Positions 1 through 8,059 of a stretch of DNA of 64,000 nucleotides are shown here, one piece after another. The position numbers and the translations under genes were made by a program. Position 1 is the first letter of the stretch. The number at the start of each line of letters is the position of its first letter. Under the pieces are notes generated by a model that saw nothing but the letters and a program-made list of their open reading frames with translations, had not been told where the DNA came from and did not search any database. The DNA comes from JBBRHQ01 sp963781345 (GTDB lineage: Bacteria > Actinomycetota > Thermoleophilia > Solirubrobacterales > 70-9): NCBI GenBank assembly GCA_963781345.1, contig CAWAFQ010000015.1:62001-126000 (forward strand), in the 5' to 3' direction.

Positions 1-547
1 CATCATCAGCGAGATCACCCGGGGCGAAGCTGAGAGGGGGCTCCCCCTCCTCGGGGGTGTCGACGATGAGCACGTCATAGCGGTCCCTCGGGTAGCGGCA
101 CCCGAGGATCGAGCTGACGGTCCTCAGAACGCGTTGAGGGCGTCCGCGGGTGACGATCACCACAGACACCGTCGGGGCTCGCATGAGGACGTCTTCCCGG
201 GCTGCGGCGCAGGCTGGGACATCGGGCCCTGGGATGCCATCGGCTTTGACCCGGGCGCTGGGGAGCCCGTCCTTGCGCAGATGCTGGGCGACCTCATCAC
301 CGAGTTCTCGTTGGATTTGAGCAGCGAGCGCCTCCGCCGGGACGCCGGCTGCCGCCAGCGGCACCTCGATCATGCCGAGCGGCCGCCCGTGCAGGCGAAC
401 AAGGCAGAGGCAGGACCCGAAGGGATTGCCGCTCTCCGTCTTACCCTCCGGAAGGGGAGCCAGCGCCGCCCCGATCTCGACATCGTGTACCCGTACCGGC
501 GAGAACTCCGGCGACGGCGGCTCAGTCAGGTGCGCCGCCACTCTCAC
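1..547 (-). CDS. Glycosyltransferase family 2 protein, partial (3' end beyond window)
   Basis: Reading the minus strand from a GTG at 547 gives about 182 uninterrupted codons running off the left window edge. An N-terminal region of about 115 residues of unknown fold precedes a typical GT2 nucleotide-sugar-binding start, SVVIVTRGRPQRVLRTVSSI, followed by DVLIVDTPEEG, the first beta strand and acidic turn of GT-A enzymes. The GTG overlaps the TGA of the upstream glycosyltransferase by 4 bp (GTGA), so the two are translationally coupled and belong to one minus-strand surface-glycan operon. The catalytic DXD and C-terminus lie outside the window, so the donor and acceptor cannot be inferred. Confidence 0.75.
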   Translation of the reverse strand, partial: MRVAAHLTEPPSPEFSPVRVHDVEIGAALAPLPEGKTESGNPFGSCLCLVRLHGRPLGMIEVPLAAAGVPAEALAAQIQRELGDEVAQHLRKDGLPSARVKADGIPGPDVPACAAAREDVLMRAPTVSVVIVTRGRPQRVLRTVSSILGCRYPRDRYDVLIVDTPEEGEPPLSFAPGDLADD

Positions 548-1530
548 TCGTTCCTCGAGCCGGGTTTGAGTGCCGCGCCGAGTGACGCGGTCAGGAAGCC
601 CGCACCGGTCGAAAGCACGCCGAGAACGATAGCCGCGGCCCGGAGGCCGCCCGCGCGGTCTCCGGCCAGTAGGTCGCGCAACCCTTTCACCGCTCCGCGC
701 GGCAGGACTATCGCAAGGTGGCGACGCTCGGAGCTGAGGCCGTCGCGTGATCCCACCTGCCGGGAAAGGTTCGCCTTCCCCGCTCCCTCCTCGAAGCAGC
801 GACGCAGAAAGTAGCCGAGCGAAGCGCGCTCCGGTGTAACGCTGTGGAGAACCCTTGCCCGCGGTTGGTAAAGCCACACCGCGTCGGGGCGGTGTTGTTT
901 GACGCGGATCGCGAGGTCGGTGTCGTCGGGAACATTGCCGCCTGCCCGCACCACTCCACGCGAGCGAAGCTCCCGCGGCGCGTCGTCGCTCTCTCCCTCC
1001 CGGAATCCGCCGATCTCTGCCAAGACCGACGCCCTCACCGCCATGTTGGCGCCGATCGGGTTCCTAACGGGTCCCAGCTGCGTGGGCAAGCCCGTGTAGC
1101 TGCAGCCGAACACCCAGAAGAACTCCTCGGGGAGCCAGCGGGGTACGGGTCCCTGCCAGAGCGGGAGCAGCGCACCGCCCGCGCCCACGGTCGTGGGATC
1201 GGTGAAGCATCCCCCCAGCTCCCCCAACCACGCCGGCTCCGCGCGCGCATCGTCGTCGATGAAGGCGACGATCTCGCCCTGCGCCGCGCGTACCCCGGTA
1301 TTGCGTGCTCCCGCCAAGCCCCGAGAGCGCTGATTGGCAATCACCTTCGCGCTCGGGAACTCCGCCGTGGCCTTCCGCAACAGGATCGGGTTGTGGTCCA
1401 CCACGACGATTGCTTCGAACGGCGGGTGGCTTTGGTGGCCGACAGAGTCAAGGCAGGCGGCGAGGTCGTCCCAGCGCTTCTCGTCGTAGGTCGAGACGAC
1501 CACCGATGTGGCGGGCTCGCTGGTGGACAT
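544..1530 (-). CDS. Glycosyltransferase family 2 (rhamnosyl/galactosyl-type)
   Basis: 328 residues. The GT-A fold starts at about residue 9 with TSVVVSTYDEKRWDDLAACL, then EAIVVVDHN, the GLAGARNTGV motif, and the metal-binding region VAFIDDDARAEPAWLGEL, whose acidic cluster should bind the nucleotide-sugar with a divalent metal. A later segment (GGNVPDDTDLAIRVKQ) matches the ED-like catalytic-base region. The ATG at 1530 is chosen because it lies 4 bp after the stop of the preceding gene; a longer frame upstream would overlap that gene. It probably transfers a sugar to a cell-surface polysaccharide or lipid-linked glycan. The sugar is unknown. Confidence 0.85.
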   Translation of the reverse strand: MSTSEPATSVVVSTYDEKRWDDLAACLDSVGHQSHPPFEAIVVVDHNPILLRKATAEFPSAKVIANQRSRGLAGARNTGVRAAQGEIVAFIDDDARAEPAWLGELGGCFTDPTTVGAGGALLPLWQGPVPRWLPEEFFWVFGCSYTGLPTQLGPVRNPIGANMAVRASVLAEIGGFREGESDDAPRELRSRGVVRAGGNVPDDTDLAIRVKQHRPDAVWLYQPRARVLHSVTPERASLGYFLRRCFEEGAGKANLSRQVGSRDGLSSERRHLAIVLPRGAVKGLRDLLAGDRAGGLRAAAIVLGVLSTGAGFLTASLGAALKPGSRNE

Positions 1531-1534
1531 CGCC

Positions 1535-3151
1535 TCAGACCTCTGCCGTCTGGGCCGGTTGCGTCTTCTGCTGGCCATCAGATTCAGGCTTGTGGCGGAT
1601 CGCCCGGCCGCGACGGGCTTCGCTGAGGATCGTCCCAAGCACGCGGAACCCATCGCGGAAGGTGTTGAGATTGCTCTGCCCCGAGATGCGGTCGGCCTCA
1701 TAGCTCGGAACCTCGGTGATCTTCATCCCGGCGTCGGCGATGCGGAGGTTGATCAGGGTCTCGACCTCGAAGCCGGGAGTATCCAGTGCGATGAAGGGCA
1801 GGCAGCGCGCCCAGAAAGCGTTGTAGCCGTAGCAGAGATCGGTGAAGTGGGTGCCGTGCAGGAGGTTCGCCGTGCCGCTCAAGAACGTGTTGCCAAAACG
1901 GCGCGTTGGCGTGATGTCGGCGCTGCCGCCGCCTGGCAGGAAGCGGGAGCCCTTGGCGAAGTCAGCACCCGCCTCCAACGCTTCAACGAAGCGCGGGATC
2001 TCGGCAGGATCCGCTGAGCCGTCCGCGTCGAGCATTACGACGAGGTTGCCGGTCACTGCGGCGAAGCCAGTACGGAATGCGTCGCCCTTGCCCCGTCCGT
2101 TCTGGCTCAGTACACGGATCCCCGGGTAGGACCGTCGGGCGGCCTCGATGGTGTCATCCTCCGAATTGGCGTCGACGAGGATCACCTCGTGCAAGTCATC
2201 GGGCAGACGGCCCAGGACGTGGCCGATGTTGTTGGCCTCATTCTTCGCCGGCACCACGACGCTGACCCGCGTCCTGCGATCGCGGCGCCGGTCGGGACCG
2301 GTGTGGGGAGCCGAGCCACGGGCGGCGAGCGCTTCGACCTCGATCAGCGGCACACCGCCGACTTGGCTGGGCCTGGCGGCCGGAGCGTCCAGTAGGTCGA
2401 GCGGTCGAGGCAGGAGGCTGACCGGGACGCCGACCGACTTGAACGCGCGAATAGTTTTCAGCAAGCCATCGTCATCGTCGTGCTGGCTGGAGATGACGAC
2501 TCGGTCGGCGCCACAGCGCTCGACGACCTCGAGCGCGGCGACCCGGCTGACCGACTTGGAATTGCCCTCGTTCGGGGGCACGGTGCAGACCACGGTGGCG
2601 AACGGTTCAAGCGACTCGAAGGTTCTGAGCCGGTCGGCGGTCGTCTCGTCACCGACCAGCACCCAGCGCTCCTGCGGTTCGAGGCGCTGTAGTAACGGCG
2701 CGCTGATCGTTCGTCCGACGGTGTCGAGCAAAAGGAAGCCGCCCCACAGCGCCAGCTCCGCGCCGCCGTCGACCGGCATGAGGAGAGACGAGAACCACGC
2801 GAACAACGCCGCAGTCAGCAGGCGGATCACGGGCCATGCCATCCCCTCATTGCCGGCAAGCGCTCCCCGCGACGGACGTGATCCATAGACTCCGAGCGCT
2901 CCGCAGACGACCACGAGCAAGAGCGGCGCCAGCGGCAGGGCGGGGAATACTGCGAGGTGGCCGGCCGCCGCGACGATCGTAAGGGCTGCGGCAGAGGAGA
3001 GAAAGTCGATGGTGGGCAGCAGCCACCATCCCGCGCCCCGCCGGGCGCGGGGCATACCCCCCAGGGTCGGACGGTCCTGGACTAGGGCATCGCGGCGGGA
3101 AGGCTTGCCTCGGAAGGGCGGATCGAGGGGGAGATCGATTGAATGGGGCAT
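1535..3151 (-). CDS. Membrane fusion: polyprenyl-glycosylphosphotransferase-like N-terminus + GT2 domain
   Basis: 538 residues from the ATG at 3151; longer upstream reading is not protein-like. Residues about 41-145 hold hydrophobic membrane segments. Residues about 160-275 resemble the nucleotide-binding middle region of WbaP/WcaJ-type undecaprenyl-phosphate sugar transferases (RWVLVGDETTADRL, ADRVVISSQHDDDD, VPVSLLPRPLDLL). Instead of the usual bacterial sugar transferase domain, residues about 295-520 form a dolichol-phosphate-mannose-synthase-like GT2 (VSVVVPAKNEANNIGHVL, VMLDADGSADPAEI with DXD, FAKGSRFLPGGGS). It likely sits in the cytoplasmic membrane and makes or extends a lipid-linked sugar. 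It heads a three-gene minus-strand glycosyltransferase operon, divergent from trpB. The domain assignments are by eye. Confidence 0.75.
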   Translation of the reverse strand: MPHSIDLPLDPPFRGKPSRRDALVQDRPTLGGMPRARRGAGWWLLPTIDFLSSAAALTIVAAAGHLAVFPALPLAPLLLVVVCGALGVYGSRPSRGALAGNEGMAWPVIRLLTAALFAWFSSLLMPVDGGAELALWGGFLLLDTVGRTISAPLLQRLEPQERWVLVGDETTADRLRTFESLEPFATVVCTVPPNEGNSKSVSRVAALEVVERCGADRVVISSQHDDDDGLLKTIRAFKSVGVPVSLLPRPLDLLDAPAARPSQVGGVPLIEVEALAARGSAPHTGPDRRRDRRTRVSVVVPAKNEANNIGHVLGRLPDDLHEVILVDANSEDDTIEAARRSYPGIRVLSQNGRGKGDAFRTGFAAVTGNLVVMLDADGSADPAEIPRFVEALEAGADFAKGSRFLPGGGSADITPTRRFGNTFLSGTANLLHGTHFTDLCYGYNAFWARCLPFIALDTPGFEVETLINLRIADAGMKITEVPSYEADRISGQSNLNTFRDGFRVLGTILSEARRGRAIRHKPESDGQQKTQPAQTAEV

Positions 3152-3434
3152 CGAGATGGGGGTGTCTGGGGTTTGCGGCAAATCGCTCGCGGGCCGAGTG
3201 ATGCGGCGACGTGCACTTTCATATCGGCAGGTGCTTCTGATGGCGTTAGCGCCTGGCGTCCGCGCCCACGGGACCCCGGAGCGAGCACAAGAGAGCGTGC
3301 AGGGACGGAGGCAAGCTCGAGCGCTCGGAAATGGGCCCTTGCCACCGCTCCCGGGACGCGTCATCGTGTCTCCGCCTGAGGGGATGCTGCGACGACGCCC
3401 CGGGTTAAACCGCCTGGCGATTACACTCGCGACC

Positions 3435-4799
3435 ATGAGCGAGGAGACGACGAAGTACCAGCTGCCCGAGTCCGCCATTCCCACCTCGTGGGTCAACCTG
3501 CTGCCCGATCTGCCGGGCGAGCCGCTGCCGCCGCTGAGCCCGGAGACCGGGGAACCGGCGGGCCCGCCGGACCTGGCGCCGATCTTCCCGATGGCGCTGA
3601 TCGAGCAGGAGGTCTCGGCCGAGCCCGAGATCGAGATTCCCGACGAGGTCCGCGAGATCTACAAGCTCTGGCGGCCGACCCCGTTGATTCGCGCCCGCCG
3701 GCTCGAGCGTGAGCTCGACACCCCGGCGCACATCTACTTCAAGTACGAGGGTGGTTCCCCGGCCGGGTCGCACAAGCCGAACACCGCCGTGCCCCAGGCC
3801 TACTACAACCGCGAGGCCGGAATCCGCAAGCTCGCGACCGAGACCGGTGCCGGGCAGTGGGGGTCGTCGCTGGCCCTCGCCTGCAAGCTGTTTGGGATGG
3901 AATGCGAGGTCTTCATGGTCGGCGTCTCCTACGACCAGAAGCCCTACCGGCGGGCGATGATCGAGACCTGGGGCGGGACCGTCCACCGCAGCCCCTCGGA
4001 GCTGACCGAGGCCGGCCGCTCGCAGGCCGAGCACACCACCGGCAGCCTCGGGATCGCGATCTCCGAGGCGGTCGAGGTCGCCGCCACGCACGACGACACC
4101 AACTACTCGCTCGGCTCGGTCCTCAACCACGTCTGCCTGCACCAGACGGTGATCGGCACCGAGGCGATCGCGGCGCTGGAGATGGCCGGCGAGTACCCCG
4201 ACGTCGTCGTCGGCTGTGTCGGCGGCGGCTCCAACTTCGCCGGCATCGCCTATCCGTTCGTGCGCGCCAATCTGCGCGAGGGGAAGAAGACCCGCTTCGT
4301 CGCCGCCGAGCCGGCCGCATGCCCGACCCTGACCAAGGGCGTCTACGCCTACGACTTCGGCGACACGGTCGGGATGACGCCGCTGATGCCGATGTATACC
4401 CTCGGCCACGATTTCGTCCCGCCGCCCGTCCACGCCGGAGGACTCCGCTATCACGGCGACGCTCCGAGCCTCTGCGCTCTGGTCAAGGCGGGGATGGTCG
4501 AGGCCAAGGCGATACCTCAAAACGCCGCCTTCGAGGCCGCGGTCCGCTTCGCCGGTTGCGAGGGGATCATCCCCGCCCCCGAGCCCGCGCACGCGCTCCG
4601 CGCCGCCTTCGACGAGGCTGAGGCCGCGAAGGAGGCCGGCGAGGAGCGGGTGATCCTCGTCAACGTCTGTGGCCACGGCCACTTCGACATGGCCGCCTAC
4701 GCCGCCTACCATGCCGGCCAGCTCGAGGACCTCGAGTTCTCCGAGTCCGAGATGCAGGCGGCCCTCGAGCGCCTCCCCGAAGCCCCCGCGATCGCCTGA
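3435..4799 (+). CDS. trpB: Tryptophan synthase beta-like (TrpB2 type)
   Basis: 454 residues. The enzyme condenses indole with serine to tryptophan, using PLP. The PLP lysine is K114 in EGGSPAGSHKPNTAVPQAYY, followed by ETGAGQWGSSLALA, a short motif characteristic of TrpB2; the phosphate-binding glycine run is VVGCVGGGSNFAG. The long N-terminal extension (about 75 residues before WRPTPL) and overall length of about 450 fit TrpB2 rather than TrpB1 (about 400). The ATG at 3435 is used; the frame is open upstream but the composition there is not protein-like. No trpA or other trp gene is adjacent, which is common for TrpB2, often a stand-alone or indole-salvage enzyme. About 283 bp separate it from the divergent glycosyltransferase gene. 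Confidence 0.93.
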   Translation: MSEETTKYQLPESAIPTSWVNLLPDLPGEPLPPLSPETGEPAGPPDLAPIFPMALIEQEVSAEPEIEIPDEVREIYKLWRPTPLIRARRLERELDTPAHIYFKYEGGSPAGSHKPNTAVPQAYYNREAGIRKLATETGAGQWGSSLALACKLFGMECEVFMVGVSYDQKPYRRAMIETWGGTVHRSPSELTEAGRSQAEHTTGSLGIAISEAVEVAATHDDTNYSLGSVLNHVCLHQTVIGTEAIAALEMAGEYPDVVVGCVGGGSNFAGIAYPFVRANLREGKKTRFVAAEPAACPTLTKGVYAYDFGDTVGMTPLMPMYTLGHDFVPPPVHAGGLRYHGDAPSLCALVKAGMVEAKAIPQNAAFEAAVRFAGCEGIIPAPEPAHALRAAFDEAEAAKEAGEERVILVNVCGHGHFDMAAYAAYHAGQLEDLEFSESEMQAALERLPEAPAIA

Positions 4800-4816
4800 G
4801 CCACCAGCGCGCCGCC

Positions 4817-4867
4817 CGCCGACGGGTGGAAAACGACGAAATGGGGGACGGAATCCACCCGTCGGCG
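4817..4867. terminator. 14-bp perfect inverted repeat after trpB
   Basis: CGCCGACGGGTGGA at 4817-4830 is exactly complementary to TCCACCCGTCGGCG at 4854-4867, with a 23-nt loop, 18 bp after the trpB stop. There is no T run after the stem, so it is not a classical Rho-independent terminator, but position and strength suggest transcript termination or mRNA stabilisation. It is the only strong structure in the 434-bp gap between trpB and acpS. Confidence 0.5.
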
Positions 4868-5041
4868 ACTTCCGTCCACCGCAAAGCCCTGGGACAGGGC
4901 TCAAGGACGAGAGCACGACGGCATAGCTTGCTGAGCGTTTGAGTGCTGCAGACCGCGGCCCGCAGGTAGCATTCATGCTCACGGAGCACGCGCTCACCCT
5001 CGTATGACATCTGTTGCGCGCGCCGAAGGCGACATCGACCC

Positions 5042-5215
5042 ACGGATGGAGACATTGCCACAGCGATCCCGCCGTACAGCCAGCTCGTGTCGGCGGACGA
5101 GGACTCCGTCCGGGAGAAACTCCCCCGGATCAGCCAGCACCTGGCGGTCTCTGGCTACAAGCACACCACGCAGATCTCAGATCAGCTTCAGGCGCTCTCA
5201 TGGCGCCGGGGGTAG
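5042..5215 (+). pseudogene. Unrecognised coding remnant upstream of acpS
   Basis: This frame reads TDGDIATAIPPYSQLVSADE, then about 37 more residues including REKLPRISQHLAVSGYKHTT, ending at a TAG at 5213-5215. Codon third positions are strongly G/C and the peptide looks soluble and helical, unlike the neighbouring frames. No ATG, GTG or TTG with a ribosome site precedes the clean part, and the frame degenerates upstream near 5040. It could be the 3' end of a decayed or frameshifted gene, or a small gene starting at the GTG near 5087. I do not recognise the family. It ends 18 bp before acpS, so it may have led the operon. Confidence 0.35.
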
Positions 5216-5233
5216 GGCCAGGGCCGGTGCACG

Positions 5234-5614
5234 ATGCCTCTGAGGGTTGGGCTCGACCTCGTCGCGGTCGATACCGTCGAGGTAACCCTGCGTGGCGACC
5301 ATGCGGCCCACTATCTCGAGCGTGTTTACACGCAGCGAGAGGTTGACGATTGCCGCGATGCCTCGGGCGTGATCGACCCGATGCGCCTGGCCGCCCGCTT
5401 CGCGGCGAAGGAGGCGATGATCAAAGCCCTTCCGGGCGCTGGCGAAGGAGTGCGACTGACCACCATCGAGGTGGTCTCCGACTCATCTGGGGGGGTCCGA
5501 CCCGAGCTCTCGGGGCACGCAGCCGAACTGGCAGAGGCCGCCGGGATAACTGAGCTTGCGCTCAGCCTCACCCACGACTCCGGCTTCGCCGCAGCGGCGG
5601 TTGTCACCCAATAG
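5234..5614 (+). CDS. acpS: Holo-[acyl-carrier-protein] synthase-like phosphopantetheinyl transferase
   Basis: 126 residues, the normal AcpS length. The protein opens with RVGLDLVAVDTVE, the metal-binding aspartate region of AcpS, and has the second signature RFAAKEAMIKALPGAGEG. AcpS enzymes move 4'-phosphopantetheine from CoA to the serine of a carrier protein. Here the next gene is a carrier protein, followed by an amino acid:[carrier protein] ligase, so this copy probably serves that carrier rather than, or as well as, fatty-acid ACP. The C-terminus ends in ALSLTHDSGFAAAAVV, as in the family's last beta strand. It is the first clearly intact gene of the 5234-13442 operon. Confidence 0.88.
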   Translation: MPLRVGLDLVAVDTVEVTLRGDHAAHYLERVYTQREVDDCRDASGVIDPMRLAARFAAKEAMIKALPGAGEGVRLTTIEVVSDSSGGVRPELSGHAAELAEAAGITELALSLTHDSGFAAAAVVTQ

Positions 5615-5615
5615 G

Positions 5616-5645
5616 CTCGTCCTAGACTCCCTCGTCCTAGACTCC
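5616..5645. repeat. 15-bp perfect tandem duplication
   Basis: CTCGTCCTAGACTCC occurs twice in direct succession at 5616-5630 and 5631-5645, immediately after the acpS stop, in the 88-bp gap before the carrier protein gene. It looks like a simple tandem duplication; no regulatory role can be shown. Confidence 0.85.
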
Positions 5646-5702
5646 CGCCTCATCAATGCCAGGGTTCAAGCTTAACCGCATGACGACCGATCTCCGTGGG
5701 GG

Positions 5703-5951
5703 ATGATGAAAGAGCAGATCCGAAACGTGATCGAGGAGTACGGTCAGCTATCCGTTGACGTCGAAACGCTTAATGACAACGCAGACCTTTACCAGGCGGG
5801 TATGACCTCGCACGCCAGCGTCAATGTGATGATCGCGTTGGAGGACACCTTCGACGTGGAGTTCCTCGATTCGATGCTGAAGCGCAGCGTGTTCGAGAGC
5901 GTCGCCTCGATTGCTGCCGCGCTGGAAGAGATCGAGGCGGGAGCCGCATGA
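5703..5951 (+). CDS. Acyl carrier protein (dedicated aminoacyl carrier)
   Basis: 82 residues, one carrier-protein four-helix domain. Acidic overall (AALEEIEAGAA C-terminus). The phosphopantetheine serine is S36 in DLYQAGMTSHASVNVMIALE; the residues around it are T-S-H rather than the usual D-S-L. The helix after it (EDTFDVEFLDSMLKRSVFES) matches the ACP helix III pattern. It has two adjacent ATG codons (5703 and 5706) after a G-rich stretch. Its last four bases overlap the start of the dehydrogenase gene (ATGA). Between AcpS and an amino acid:CP ligase, it is most likely the carrier on which an amino acid is tethered as a thioester. Confidence 0.9.
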   Translation: MMKEQIRNVIEEYGQLSVDVETLNDNADLYQAGMTSHASVNVMIALEDTFDVEFLDSMLKRSVFESVASIAAALEEIEAGAA

Positions 5952-7120
5952 TCACCGCCACCGGAAGCGACCAGGTACTGCTGGACGCCGTTCGTCGCAT
6001 CGGGGAGGAGGTGGCCGCAACGAACTCCGATCAGGTCGATAGGGAGGCCCGCTTCCCGAGCGAGGCGGTCGACGCGCTCCGCGAGGAACGCGCGTTTTCG
6101 GCCCTGGTGCCTGAGACTCTGGGCGGCGCCGAGGCATCACTTGAGACCGTCGCCGAGGCCTGCTTCGAACTCGGCCGCCACTGTGGCTCGACGGCGATGG
6201 TCTTCGCCATGCACCAGATCCAGATCGCCTGCATGGTCCGCCACCTCGACGGATCGCCGTGGTTCGAGGGGTATTTGAAGGAGGTCGTCGACGAGCAACG
6301 TCTGATCGCCTCGATTACCTCGGAGGTCGGGACCGGCGGCGACATGGGCAAATCGGTGGCCGCAGTCTCAGGGCCTGAGCAGGGTCTTGTGAGCTTCGAA
6401 AAGCAGGCGCCCACCATCTCCTACGGCGGGCAGGCGGACGCCTTCCTGACGACCCTGCGGCGTGCTCCAGACGCCGAGCCGGGTGACCAGGTGCTGGCGC
6501 TGACCCGCCGGGACCAGGTCGAGTTGGTGCCCCAGGGGAGCTGGGACCCGCTGGGAATGCGGGGAACCTGCTCTCCGGGATACGTGGTCTCGGCCGAGTT
6601 TCCGATCGAGCAGATCTTGACCACTCCCTTCTCGACCATCTCAAGCGAGTCGATGACACCGGTGACCCACATCCTCTGGTCGCACGTGTGGCTCGGGATC
6701 GCGACGGACGCGTTCGACCGGGCCCGTGCCTTCGTGCGTGCCGCTGCCAAGCGTAAGCCGGGCGAGCCATTGCCGGCGGCGATTCGCCTCTCAGAGTTGA
6801 TGAGCGAGCTCTCACTGCTGCGGGCGGAGGTCTCCCTGGCGCTGCGAGAGTTCTGCGACGTGCCCGACGATGATCGCTCGAAGCTTTCCGAGATGTCGAC
6901 GATCCTGCGCTTCAACAACCTCAAGATCGCCGCCTCGGATCAGGCGCCCCGGGTGTGTCAGGGCGCCCTCGGCGTCTGCGGGATCGTTGGCTACAAGAAC
7001 GACACTCCGTTCAGCGTCGGCCGCCACCTCCGAGACGCGATGTCTGCCTGTCTGATGGTCGCCAACGAGCGCATCCACAGGACGGACGCGAGCCTGTTGC
7101 TGATCGCCAAGGACGTCTGA
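5948..7120 (+). CDS. Acyl-CoA dehydrogenase family flavoprotein (possible aminoacyl-carrier oxidase)
   Basis: 390 residues with the three-part acyl-CoA dehydrogenase fold: N-terminal helices (LRRIGEEVA-like region to ALVPETLGGAEA), a beta domain (LIASITSEVGTGGDMGKSVA), and a C-terminal helical domain (WLGIATDAFDRARAFVRAAA, QGALGVCGIVGY). It lacks the canonical EGT-SEIQR tail with its catalytic glutamate, so it may not be a standard beta-oxidation enzyme. ATGA overlap with the carrier gene and a 3-bp gap to the ligase argue for one pathway. By analogy with the known ACAD-family prolyl-carrier oxidases, it could oxidise an amino acid held on the adjacent carrier. That is inference. Confidence 0.85.
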   Translation: MITATGSDQVLLDAVRRIGEEVAATNSDQVDREARFPSEAVDALREERAFSALVPETLGGAEASLETVAEACFELGRHCGSTAMVFAMHQIQIACMVRHLDGSPWFEGYLKEVVDEQRLIASITSEVGTGGDMGKSVAAVSGPEQGLVSFEKQAPTISYGGQADAFLTTLRRAPDAEPGDQVLALTRRDQVELVPQGSWDPLGMRGTCSPGYVVSAEFPIEQILTTPFSTISSESMTPVTHILWSHVWLGIATDAFDRARAFVRAAAKRKPGEPLPAAIRLSELMSELSLLRAEVSLALREFCDVPDDDRSKLSEMSTILRFNNLKIAASDQAPRVCQGALGVCGIVGYKNDTPFSVGRHLRDAMSACLMVANERIHRTDASLLLIAKDV

Positions 7121-7123
7121 GCC

Positions 7124-8059
7124 ATGGCGGAGTTCCGGCCCGGCACGCCGGACCAGGACGAGTTCCTCGCCAACCTCGTCGAGGCTGGGCTGCTAATCGA
7201 GAGCGGCGTGGCGGGCGTCTACGGGCGCAGCGAGGATTTCGAACGCGTGCGCACGGGCTTCGATGCCATGGTTACCGACGCCGCTGTCGTCGATCGACCC
7301 GAGCGCCTCACCTTCCCGCCGCTGGTTCCGCGCCGCCAGATCGAGCAAATCGGTTACCTCAAGTCCTTCCCCCACCTGGCCGGCTCGATCTTCGCCTTCG
7401 ACGGCGGCGAGGAGGACGCCGCGACGCAGGAGGAGCTGGCCGGCAGGCACGAGGACTGGAGTGAGTTCCAGGGGATGACCGACCTGATGTTGACGCCGGC
7501 CGCCTGTTACCCGGTCTATCCGGCCGTGGCGGCCCGCGGGCCCCTGGTGGCGGGGGGCATCACGGTGGACGCCGGCGGCTCCTACGTCTTTCGGCACGAG
7601 CCCTCGGGAGATCCGGCGCGCCTGCAGATGTTCCACCAGCGCGAGATCGTCAGGATAGGTGAGCCGGGGACCGTGACAGCCTGGCGGGAAGCCTGGCGCG
7701 ATCGTTCGGTCGAGCTGCTGCGGTCTGTTGGCCTCGACGCCGACTTCGACGTCGCCAGCGATCCCTTTTTCGGCCGCAGCGGCCGCCTGCTCGCCCGCAG
7801 TCAGCGGTCGCAGGAGCTGAAGTTCGAGGTGCTCGTGCAGATCGCCGGCCCCGAGCCCACCGCGGTCGCATCCTTCAACTACCACCAGGACCACTTCGCG
7901 TCGACCTACGGGCTTGAGATGGAAGGCGGGGACGAGCCCGTCCACACCGCGTGCCTGGGATTCGGGCTCGAACGGATCACGCTTGCCTTGCTGCACCAGC
8001 ACGGGCTGCGACCGGACGCCTGGCCACAGGGCGTGAGGGGGGAGCTGGGTCTCGGTTGA
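7124..8059 (+). CDS. Amino acid:[carrier protein] ligase (SerRS-like, lacks tRNA-binding domain)
   Basis: 311 residues. It matches the family of truncated seryl-tRNA-synthetase homologues (Bradyrhizobium Bll0957 type) that activate a small amino acid with ATP and load it on a carrier protein. Likely zinc ligands are C128 in TPAACYPVYP, E174 in FHQREIVRIG (motif 2) and C277 in HTACLGFGLERITLALL (motif 3), spaced as the Cys/Glu/Cys set of that family. There is no N-terminal coiled-coil tRNA arm. Neighbouring AcpS and carrier genes supply the partner. The amino acid is not predictable by eye; glycine or alanine are the known substrates of characterised members. Confidence 0.88.
   Translation: MAEFRPGTPDQDEFLANLVEAGLLIESGVAGVYGRSEDFERVRTGFDAMVTDAAVVDRPERLTFPPLVPRRQIEQIGYLKSFPHLAGSIFAFDGGEEDAATQEELAGRHEDWSEFQGMTDLMLTPAACYPVYPAVAARGPLVAGGITVDAGGSYVFRHEPSGDPARLQMFHQREIVRIGEPGTVTAWREAWRDRSVELLRSVGLDADFDVASDPFFGRSGRLLARSQRSQELKFEVLVQIAGPEPTAVASFNYHQDHFASTYGLEMEGGDEPVHTACLGFGLERITLALLHQHGLRPDAWPQGVRGELGLG

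Noticed and set aside
3152..3434. T-box or trp attenuator upstream of trpB
   Set aside because: No tRNA-Trp-like specifier hairpin, leader peptide with Trp codons or T-box sequence could be found in the 283 bp.
3405..4997. 530-codon minus-strand frame opposite trpB
   Set aside because: Antisense shadow of a well-recognised TrpB gene, with repeated Gly/Leu/Asp runs.
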